Assembly: GCA_015488075.1 (NCBI GenBank)
Contig: WFOM01000218.1
Span: 1 to 6,261, forward strand
Direction: 5' to 3'
Source of the DNA: Helicobacteraceae bacterium
Lineage (GTDB): Bacteria > Campylobacterota > Campylobacteria > Campylobacterales > Sulfurimonadaceae
Length of the DNA: 6,261 nucleotides
Part shown: in pieces, positions 1 to 5,219 of the stretch
Numbering within the stretch: the first letter of the stretch is position 1
Layout of the letters: each line of letters begins with the position of its first letter
The notes under the pieces: generated by a model
Seen by the model: only the letters and a program-made list of their open reading frames with translations
The model's database searches: none
What the model was told of the DNA's origin: nothing
Made by a program: the position numbers and the translations under genes

Positions 1-644
1 GATTCAAGTATAATCAGATTTTTTGGTATATCTGATATAAAAGAGATTTGTTTTAAAAGGTAGTCTTTGTCTCCTACTGCCGCAGTTGTATATATGTTGT
101 ATGAAGGTAGGGCTTTTGCCAGAAATACTGCAGAAGTTCCTGTCCCGCTTGGGATGGCTATGCTTTTTACATCCGGGAGTTGTTTTTTTATCTCGCCTGC
201 CAAAATTTCCATCCCCTCTTTTGCCAGAGTGTCAGCTCCTCCCTGATGAAGCAGATAGGTTTGTTTGTCAAGATTCAGTGTCAGATTTTGGATAAAATCT
301 CTGTAAAGAGTGTTTTCTATCTCTATATGGTTCATACCGAATTTTAATGCAAGATAGAAATTTCCGAAGGTTTGTTCTTTTTGGGTTTTACTTAAAGGTT
401 TTGTATAGTAGGTAAACTTCCATCCTTTGTCAAAACATAGTTTGGCGATGGAGAGCATGGCATTTGACTGGCTTCCGCCGTAAGATATAATGTGGTTTAT
501 ATCTTTTGGAGGATTTGTTATAAAAGAGTATAGCTTTCTAAACTTGTTTCCCGATATATACGGATCGTAAAGATCATCCCTTTTTATATAAAAAACTCTG
601 CCCTCCACAGATATGGTATCTACAGGAGTCGGAAGAGTTTTCAA
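1..644 (-). CDS. PLP-dependent ACC deaminase / D-cysteine desulfhydrase family protein (partial, C-terminus cut by window edge)
   Basis: This reading frame stays open from 644 to the left edge and gives 214 residues. The N-terminal part carries KRDDLYDPYISGNKFRKL, in which K34 of the GNK motif is the expected Schiff-base lysine for pyridoxal phosphate. SYGGSQSNAM follows at about 54-63, matching the GG-x-QSN signature of fold-type II ACC deaminase and D-cysteine desulfhydrase. A glycine-rich SGTGTSA stretch at about 166-172 fits the cofactor phosphate loop. The usual His after QSN is Ala here, so substrate choice cannot be read from the family name. A TAA lies in frame just upstream of 644 and no ATG follows it, so TTG at 644-642 is the likely start. 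It lies 4 bases after the isomerase stop, with no good Shine-Dalgarno, so translational coupling is likely. Family assignment is firm; the reaction (deaminase, desulfhydrase or other) is open. The C-terminal residues are missing. Confidence 0.87.
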   Translation of the reverse strand, partial: MKTLPTPVDTISVEGRVFYIKRDDLYDPYISGNKFRKLYSFITNPPKDINHIISYGGSQSNAMLSIAKLCFDKGWKFTYYTKPLSKTQKEQTFGNFYLALKFGMNHIEIENTLYRDFIQNLTLNLDKQTYLLHQGGADTLAKEGMEILAGEIKKQLPDVKSIAIPSGTGTSAVFLAKALPSYNIYTTAAVGDKDYLLKQISFISDIPKNLIILE

Positions 645-648
645 TGTT

Positions 649-1485
649 TTATTTGTATGTTATTTTTGCTTTAGATTTTAATTTTTGAAGTTTGTTTTGC
701 ATTATGTCTCTAAATTTTTCCATTTTGAGTCTTTGTGCTATATAAGCTTTGACATCTTTAAGAGGCCTTGTTGTAGCACTTTTTTTGTCTTCAAGATATA
801 TGATATGGTATCCAAACTGTGTTTTTACAGGAGTTTTTGTAATAGTTCCTACTTTCATGTTAAATGCTGCATTTTCAAACTCGGGCACCATCTGTCCTCT
901 GCCAAAGTAACCAAGGTCTCCGCCTCTTGGTCCGCTTGGTCCTGTTGATTTTTCTTTTGCAAGTTGTATAAATTTCTCTTTTAGCTGTTTACCGTGTAGA
1001 TTTTTAAGCTGATTTATGATGTTTTTTGCTTCTTTTTCAGATTTTACAAGTATATGTCTTGCTTTTACCTGCTCTTTTTGCATAAACTCTGCTTTGTTTT
1101 TGTTGTAGTAGTTTTTTATATCTTTGTCTGAAATTTTGATAGCTTCAAACTCTTTTTTCTGCCAAAGTCTTATGGCAAGGTCTCTTTTTATGGAGCTTAG
1201 GATTTTGTTTAGTTGATCTTTATACTCTTTTGAGTTTGTTATACCTTTTTTCTTTGCATCTTCATAGATAAGCTCTTTTGATATCATCTCATCAAGAAAC
1301 TGTTTTTTAAGCTGTTCTCTTTTGCTTGCAGGTATTTGCATAAGTCTGCCCTGTGTTGCAGACATCAAAGCATCATTAACATCTTGATCTGTTATTTTTT
1401 TACCGTTTACCACAGCAAGTGTCGAGCCAAAACTCAGTGTAGAAGCTACAACAACTCCCGAGATTATTTTCGTAATGTTCTTCAT
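649..1485 (-). CDS. peb4: Periplasmic parvulin-type peptidyl-prolyl cis-trans isomerase, PEB4-like
   Basis: This is a 278-residue secreted folding catalyst and chaperone that should act on outer-membrane and periplasmic proteins. Residues 1-24 form a signal peptide (basic start, hydrophobic core, cleavage probably after STLA) with no lipobox cysteine, so the mature protein should be soluble in the periplasm. A helical SurA/PEB4-like N-terminal region follows (about 25-135). The parvulin domain spans about 139-236, with ARHIL at 142-146, GGDLGYFGRGQMVPEFE at 188-204 and FGYHII at 224-229. A basic helical tail closes the chain. Length and order match Campylobacter PEB4 (Cbf2, about 273 residues) and its Helicobacter counterpart. 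The ATG at 1485 is preceded by AAGGGA at good spacing. The PLP-enzyme gene follows after 4 bases and is probably co-transcribed. The isomerase family is clear; calling it the PEB4 orthologue is an inference from shape. Confidence 0.93.
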   Translation of the reverse strand: MKNITKIISGVVVASTLSFGSTLAVVNGKKITDQDVNDALMSATQGRLMQIPASKREQLKKQFLDEMISKELIYEDAKKKGITNSKEYKDQLNKILSSIKRDLAIRLWQKKEFEAIKISDKDIKNYYNKNKAEFMQKEQVKARHILVKSEKEAKNIINQLKNLHGKQLKEKFIQLAKEKSTGPSGPRGGDLGYFGRGQMVPEFENAAFNMKVGTITKTPVKTQFGYHIIYLEDKKSATTRPLKDVKAYIAQRLKMEKFRDIMQNKLQKLKSKAKITYK

Positions 1486-1524
1486 AAGAATTTCCCTTGT
1501 TTTGAATTTGTCTGGGAAAATTCT
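1486..1524 (-). promoter_or_regulatory. Inverted repeat over the isomerase ribosome binding site
   Basis: AGAATTTCCC at 1487-1496 is the reverse complement of GGGAAAATTCT at 1514-1524 except for one extra base, with a 17-base loop. On the coding (minus) strand the downstream arm is GGGAAATTCTT, which is the Shine-Dalgarno of the isomerase and runs up to its ATG. The upstream arm overlaps the candidate -10 element. In a transcript starting further upstream this would fold into a stem of about 10 bp hiding the ribosome binding site. If transcription starts at the local promoter, the repeat is more likely a DNA operator or chance. The repeat is seen directly; its function is inferred. Confidence 0.45.
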
Positions 1525-1527
1525 ATA
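1520..1527 (-). promoter_or_regulatory. Candidate sigma-70 -10 element for the isomerase gene
   Basis: On the minus strand this reads TATAGAAT, a good housekeeping -10 for Campylobacterota, where the -35 is usually weak. It sits in the 72-base gap between the kinase stop and the isomerase start. The predicted transcript start near 1513 leaves a leader of about 28 bases that still contains the AAGGGA ribosome binding site. No clear -35 hexamer is visible. Confidence 0.5.
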
Positions 1528-1557
1528 AACTTAAAGATAACAGATATTAAACGGTAA

Positions 1558-3474
1558 TTAGAGCATTTTTTCAAGTATGTAGTTTAATCTGTCTCTTTTT
1601 AGAGGTTTTGACATATAATCATCCAAACCTGCTTCTATAAGCTTTTCTCTGTCCCCGTCCATTGCCATCGCGGTAAGTGCTACTATAGGCGTTTTTGCAT
1701 TGATAGGTGAGAGTTTTTTTATCTCGTTGGTTGCAACTATACCGTCTTTTTTAGGCATATCTATATCCATAAATATAATGTCGTATTTTTTCTCCATGGC
1801 TTTGTAAACACCTTCTTCACCGTCTGAAGCCATATCTACATTGAGTCCTTTATCTTCAAGTATGATTTTGATAAGTTTTTGGTTTATGATGTTGTCTTCA
1901 ACAACAAGTGCTTTTATATCTGATGAGAGTTTTTCTCTTTTTTTGGCAACTTTTTTCATCTCTACTTTGTTTACTCTTAACAGATGTTCATAAAGTGTTG
2001 ACGGTATTAGCGGCTCTTTTACTATGTCGTCTATATATGTCAGTATGTTTGCATGAGGTTTTTCGTCTCTTTTTGCAACAAGCACTTTTGTTTTGTTTTT
2101 ATCCAGTTTTTTTATACCTTCAAGAAGTTTTTTGTTCTCAAGGTTTGATACTATATATATACTGTCTGCATTATATGATGTAAAGTCGTCTATTTTGGTT
2201 GATTTTAGAACTTCAAAGCCGAATGATTTTAGATACATATATATATAGTTTGCATCATCAAGTCTGTCTTTGTCCAAAAGAACAACTTTTGCCGTTTTTC
2301 TAAACGGCAGCATATATTGATTTCTATTGTTTGTTTTTATATTTAGTTTGAAACTGAATGTGCTTCCTTGTCCAACTTCCGATTTTATATCAAGTTTTGA
2401 GTCAAGCATATTTATAAAAGCATTTGCAAGCGTCAGCCCTATACCCATTTTTTGGTCTGCCTGTTGTCCTGAACTAAACGGTTTTAGTATAGATTCAATC
2501 TCTTCTTTTGATATACCGATACCGGTATCTTTGATTCTAAATACTATCTCAACTTTGTCATCTATCTTTTTAAGGACTCTGGCATCAAAGTATATCTTTC
2601 CGCCTTTGTCGGTAAATTTTAGAGCATTTTGCAAAAGTGCATTTATAATCTGTTTGATTTTTCTTGGGTCTATATAAACCTCTTTTGGAATTCTCGGATC
2701 TATAAACGAGTAAAAGTTTTTATTTGCTTCAACAGCCTGAGCACTGTAGTTTTTGATAATTTTTTCCAAAGAGTCGCTTAGGTTGAAGTAGGTGTTTCTT
2801 ATTTTTAGTTTTTTGCTTTGAAGCTGTGAAAGATCAAGTAGATTTTCTATATTTGCCATAAGGCTTCTTGCCGAGCGGTTTAACATCTGCAGGTATTCAA
2901 GTTGTTTTGGAGTAAGTTCTGTTTGGTAAAAAAGCTCTACAAAACCAAGTATACCGTTCATAGGAGTTCTGAACTCATGAGAAATATTTGCCAGAAATTT
3001 TGATTTGAGATTTTCGTATTCTTCCTCTTTTTGGGCAGCTTTTACAACATCTGTAATATCTTTGAGTTTGACTATATACAGATCATCATAAATATTTGAA
3101 TCTATAATCTTGACTGAAAATGTGAACATATCTTTTTTTTCTGTAAGGATGCGAACTTTGTAGTCTCCGTTTTTTTCGTTTTTAATGTATTCAAGCCAGT
3201 CTTTATCAAGATCAACAGGAATCTTTTCCTCTTCATAGTAAAACAGTTCTCTTATAGAGTTGTAGTTTTTTCTGAAGTCATTGATATTTTCAAATCCGAA
3301 CATATTTAAAAAAGCATGGTTTGCACCTATCCAGTTTTCTGATTTATTAAAAAATAAAACCAAATCATCTTCATTATCTATATATTCAAGTGCCAACTCT
3401 TTTGTAAGGTACCTATTTAACTCGTTGCTTATTTCTCTTTGTCCTCTCAGATTAAACAGGTTTATGAGCTTCAT
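1558..3474 (-). CDS. Soluble PAS-domain hybrid histidine kinase with a degenerate and an intact receiver domain
   Basis: This 638-residue protein has no membrane segment or signal peptide, so it should sense in the cytoplasm. Order: a PAS-like sensor (about 28-146, ending in the LKDIT segment typical of PAS C-termini); HisKA (about 152-220) with phospho-accepting H166 in ISHEFRTPMNG; HATPase_c (about 265-380) with N-box N283, G1 DTGIGIS at 316-322 and G2 GIGLTLA at 344-350. A receiver-like fold follows at about 395-503, then a canonical receiver at 520-638 with E526/D527, phospho-acceptor D570, T601 and K623. The receiver-like part has no Asp at the expected acceptor strand (YIVSNL, 440-445) and looks inactive. 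There is no DNA-binding output and no HPt domain, and no response regulator gene is visible beside it. The ATG at 3474 has AGGGG (3485-3481) at good spacing. Kinase type is certain; the signal and partner are unknown. Confidence 0.95.
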   Translation of the reverse strand: MKLINLFNLRGQREISNELNRYLTKELALEYIDNEDDLVLFFNKSENWIGANHAFLNMFGFENINDFRKNYNSIRELFYYEEEKIPVDLDKDWLEYIKNEKNGDYKVRILTEKKDMFTFSVKIIDSNIYDDLYIVKLKDITDVVKAAQKEEEYENLKSKFLANISHEFRTPMNGILGFVELFYQTELTPKQLEYLQMLNRSARSLMANIENLLDLSQLQSKKLKIRNTYFNLSDSLEKIIKNYSAQAVEANKNFYSFIDPRIPKEVYIDPRKIKQIINALLQNALKFTDKGGKIYFDARVLKKIDDKVEIVFRIKDTGIGISKEEIESILKPFSSGQQADQKMGIGLTLANAFINMLDSKLDIKSEVGQGSTFSFKLNIKTNNRNQYMLPFRKTAKVVLLDKDRLDDANYIYMYLKSFGFEVLKSTKIDDFTSYNADSIYIVSNLENKKLLEGIKKLDKNKTKVLVAKRDEKPHANILTYIDDIVKEPLIPSTLYEHLLRVNKVEMKKVAKKREKLSSDIKALVVEDNIINQKLIKIILEDKGLNVDMASDGEEGVYKAMEKKYDIIFMDIDMPKKDGIVATNEIKKLSPINAKTPIVALTAMAMDGDREKLIEAGLDDYMSKPLKRDRLNYILEKML

Positions 3475-3480
3475 GATATA

Positions 3481-3485
3481 CCCCT
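3481..3485 (-). promoter_or_regulatory. Ribosome binding site of the hybrid kinase
   Basis: AGGGG on the minus strand lies 6 bases before the ATG at 3474-3472. It is one of the clearest Shine-Dalgarno sequences in the window and supports this start over later in-frame ATGs. Confidence 0.7.
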
Positions 3486-3502
3486 GGAAAAAAACTTATA
3501 CT

Positions 3503-3531
3503 TTGATTATAGCACAAAAACTTGGTAAAAT
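3503..3531 (+). promoter_or_regulatory. Candidate sigma-70 promoter for nth
   Basis: TTGATT at 3503-3508 and TAAAAT at 3526-3531 are separated by 17 bases, the optimal spacing. The predicted transcript start near 3538 gives a leader of about 33 bases to the ATG at 3571, made largely of A-tracts. The -35 shares bases 3506-3508 with the -10 of the divergent kinase promoter. Confidence 0.5.
3506..3514 (-). promoter_or_regulatory. Extended -10 promoter for the hybrid kinase
   Basis: The minus strand reads TGCTATAAT, a perfect consensus -10 with the TGn extension. The expected transcript start is near 3499, leaving a leader of about 25 bases that carries the AGGGG site. A poor -35 candidate, TTGGAA at 3536-3531, sits at a long 19-base spacing, so the promoter probably relies on the extended -10. 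The element overlaps the -35 of the opposing nth promoter. Confidence 0.62.
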
Positions 3532-3560
3532 TCCAAAAAATTATAAAAAAAACAAATAAT

Positions 3561-3565
3561 GGTGA
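3561..3565 (+). promoter_or_regulatory. Ribosome binding site choosing the nth start
   Basis: GGTGA can pair with UCACC in the 16S rRNA tail and lies 5 bases before the ATG at 3571. The alternative ATG at 3559 has only A/T-rich sequence upstream and no Shine-Dalgarno. This favours 3571 as the main start. Confidence 0.5.
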
Positions 3566-3570
3566 AAAAA

Positions 3571-4218
3571 ATGGTAAAAAAAGCTACAAAAAAAGAGATA
3601 GAAGAGATAAAAAAGATTTTCATAAGTAAGTATAATGATGCAAAAACAGAGTTAAATTATAAAAATTTATACGAACTTTTGATAGCTGTTATGCTTTCAG
3701 CACAGTGCACAGACAAAAGGGTTAACATTATTACACCTGCATTGTTTAAAAAGTATCCTACACCCAAAGAGCTTGCAAATGCAGATATAGTTGAATTAAA
3801 AGAGCTTATAAAGAGTTGCAGTTTTTTTAACAACAAAGCAAAAAATCTTATATCTATGGCAAAATCTGTTGTTGAAAATTATAACGGCAAGATACCTCTG
3901 GATGAAAAAGAGTTGGTAAAGCTTGCAGGTGTCGGGCAAAAAACCGCAAATGTTGTCATGATAGAGTATGCAAATAAAAACCTTATGGCAGTAGATACCC
4001 ATGTTTTCAGGGTTTCACATAGATTAGGTCTAAGCCAAGATAAAACAGCAAAAGAAACAGAAGCCACACTTGTTAAAAAGTTAAAAGACAATCTCCAAAT
4101 ACTTCATCAGGCTATGGTTTTGTTTGGCAGATACATATGCACTGCCAAAAATCCAAAGTGTGATGAGTGTTTTTTAACAGAATATTGCAAAACTAAAGAG
4201 AGTTTTAAAGCAAAGTAG
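3571..4218 (+). CDS. nth: Endonuclease III (DNA glycosylase / AP lyase)
   Basis: This bifunctional base-excision repair enzyme removes oxidised pyrimidines and cleaves the abasic strand. From the ATG at 3571 it has 215 residues, close to the 211 of E. coli Nth. ELLIAVMLSAQCTD near the N-terminus matches the family. The helix-hairpin-helix GVGQKTANVV holds the Schiff-base lysine (K124 from this start, equal to E. coli K120), and AVDTHVFRV holds the catalytic Asp (D142, equal to D138). Four C-terminal cysteines spaced C-x6-C-x2-C-x5-C (190, 197, 200, 206) build the [4Fe-4S] cluster. All key residues are present. An in-frame ATG at 3559 would add four residues (MVKK), but GGTGA at 3561-3565 supports 3571. 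It is divergent from the kinase gene, and the lipoprotein gene follows after 13 bases on the same strand, so the two probably share a transcript. Confidence 0.97.
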   Translation: MVKKATKKEIEEIKKIFISKYNDAKTELNYKNLYELLIAVMLSAQCTDKRVNIITPALFKKYPTPKELANADIVELKELIKSCSFFNNKAKNLISMAKSVVENYNGKIPLDEKELVKLAGVGQKTANVVMIEYANKNLMAVDTHVFRVSHRLGLSQDKTAKETEATLVKKLKDNLQILHQAMVLFGRYICTAKNPKCDECFLTEYCKTKESFKAK

Positions 4219-4231
4219 GTAAAATACGGTT

Positions 4232-4462
4232 ATGAGATATATAACTTTTTTAATTTTGGCTGTGTTTGTTTTTAGCGGATGTGTAAACGAACATGGTGTT
4301 AGTATGAAGTATTATAGTGACTGTAAAGAGTATTATGATCTTCAGGGATATTACCACAAAGAGTGTGGTGAAGACGACATAGTTACATACGACAAGATAA
4401 AAAAAGCTTTCAAAGAAGAAAAAAAAGAGAATGTCATAGAAGGGATTCCAACTTCAAACTGA
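4232..4462 (+). CDS. Small predicted lipoprotein with three cysteines, function unknown
   Basis: I do not recognise this 76-residue protein. It begins with a short basic end and a hydrophobic stretch (about residues 4-14), then a lipobox VFSGC, in which C17 would be lipidated after signal peptidase II cleavage. The mature part would be about 60 residues anchored to the inner or outer membrane. It has a tyrosine-rich segment with two further cysteines, C31 (SDCKEYY) and C45 (HKECGEDD), 14 apart and able to form a disulfide in the periplasm. A lysine/glutamate-rich tail follows. The start lies 13 bases after the nth stop with only a weak AGGT-like ribosome binding site, so it is probably read from the nth transcript. 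Its last 29 bases overlap the end of the convergent glycosyltransferase gene. The signal peptide and lipobox make a real gene likely; no function can be given. Confidence 0.78.
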   Translation: MRYITFLILAVFVFSGCVNEHGVSMKYYSDCKEYYDLQGYYHKECGEDDIVTYDKIKKAFKEEKKENVIEGIPTSN

Positions 4463-4470
4463 TCTCTTTT
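4423..4470. terminator. Possible weak bidirectional terminator hairpin in the convergent overlap
   Basis: AAAAGAGA at 4423-4430 pairs perfectly with TCTCTTTT at 4463-4470, and the 32-base loop holds a second short pairing, GAAG (4439-4442) with CTTC (4452-4455). Both strands have a T-run at the distal arm, as needed for termination in either direction. The stem is AT-rich and the loop is long, so the fold may be too weak. The overlapping gene ends leave no room for a standard terminator between them. Confidence 0.22.
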
Positions 4471-5219
4471 ACTAACTTTTTATCCCCTTTTTTTGATGCT
4501 CCGTTTAAGATGATTTTGTATTTTTTTATAAGTTCGTTTTTTACAGATTTGTCCTCTTTGTATTTTTCAAGAGCTTTTATTCTATAGTTGTCTAAAAAGC
4601 GATTAAAGCCTAGTTGATTTTGGTTATGGGCATATTTTTTTATAAGTTTTTTATCAACAAAACCTATGGGATATTTTTGTGCTACTCTTATAAAAAAATC
4701 GTAATCTTCACAAATTTTTAAATCCTCGTCAAATAAACCTACTTCATCAAACAGCTCTTTTGCAACAAGTATGGATGAGGGTGCTATTATGTTGTATGAG
4801 ATTATTTGGGTATGGTTTTTTATAAAAAATTTTTTGTATTTTTTTGGAGTATTTACAATCTGGTTGTTTTTTATCCAGATTTCATCCGTATAGCTAATCT
4901 TTAGGTTATGTTTATCATGATAGTTTTTTTGTTGTTCTAATTTTTCATCTAACCACTCGTCATCATCATCCAAAAAAGCTATCCAATTATTTTTTGCTTC
5001 TTTGATACCTTTGTTTCTAGCTGATGATATACCTCTGTTTTGTTGGTAGATATAGTTTATATCTTTAAACTCTTTTTTTATATCTTTTGTGTTGTCAACC
5101 GAGCCGTCATCTACAACTATAATCTCTTTTGGTTTGTATGTCTGATTTAAAACAGAGTTTATAGCCCTTTTTAAAAGAGTGTAACGGTTATATGTTGTGA
5201 TAACAACTGAAATATCCAT
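4434..5219 (-). CDS. Family 2 (GT-A) glycosyltransferase
   Basis: This 261-residue cytoplasmic enzyme should transfer a sugar from a nucleotide-sugar donor to a growing surface glycan such as LPS, capsule or glycoprotein; donor and acceptor cannot be read. The GT-A start SVVITTYNR (4-12) is followed by VVDDGS (35-40) for nucleotide binding, RGISSARNKGI (62-72), and an acidic FLDDDDEW (82-89) holding the metal-binding DxD. CEDYDFFIRV (170-179) supplies the ED pair of the catalytic base. The C-terminal region (about 195-261) is lysine-rich with no membrane segment. Its ATG shares one base with the mqnE stop (TGATG at 5221-5217), and no clear Shine-Dalgarno precedes it, so it is probably translated by coupling to mqnE. 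The 3' end overlaps the convergent lipoprotein gene by 29 bases. It looks richer in A/T runs than mqnE, which could hint at separate ancestry, but this is a reading by eye. Confidence 0.92.
   Translation of the reverse strand: MDISVVITTYNRYTLLKRAINSVLNQTYKPKEIIVVDDGSVDNTKDIKKEFKDINYIYQQNRGISSARNKGIKEAKNNWIAFLDDDDEWLDEKLEQQKNYHDKHNLKISYTDEIWIKNNQIVNTPKKYKKFFIKNHTQIISYNIIAPSSILVAKELFDEVGLFDEDLKICEDYDFFIRVAQKYPIGFVDKKLIKKYAHNQNQLGFNRFLDNYRIKALEKYKEDKSVKNELIKKYKIILNGASKKGDKKLVKEISLKLESLL

Noticed and set aside
86..295. Plus-strand frame of 69 codons
   Set aside because: It is antisense to the well-supported PLP enzyme, has no ribosome binding site and its translation resembles no protein.
1528..1557. 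A terminator after the kinase gene
   Set aside because: The sequence between the kinase stop and the isomerase promoter has no stable stem followed by a T-run, so read-through cannot be excluded.
2327..2677. Plus-strand frame of 116 codons
   Set aside because: It lies wholly antisense to the ATPase domain of the hybrid kinase, and its composition is what reverse reading of a Lys/Ile-rich gene gives.
3133..3140. Eight-T run inside the kinase gene, with similar runs at 4419-4426 and 4924-4930, as phase-variation tracts
   Set aside because: They are short A/T runs coding for lysines in an AT-rich genome; phase-variable tracts in this phylum are usually longer G/C runs.
3281..3559. Plus-strand frame of 92 codons ending in TAATG at the first nth ATG
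   Set aside because: The overlap looks like coupling, but most of the frame is antisense to the kinase N-terminus and the rest is the promoter region; no start signal is seen.
3879..4091. Minus-strand frame of 70 codons inside nth
   Set aside because: It is antisense to the helix-hairpin-helix and catalytic region of endonuclease III, which is fully conserved on the plus strand.
4220..4225. TAAAAT before the lipoprotein gene as a -10 element
   Set aside because: It would place the transcript start at or after the ATG, and no -35 lies at proper spacing; the gene is better explained by read-through from nth.
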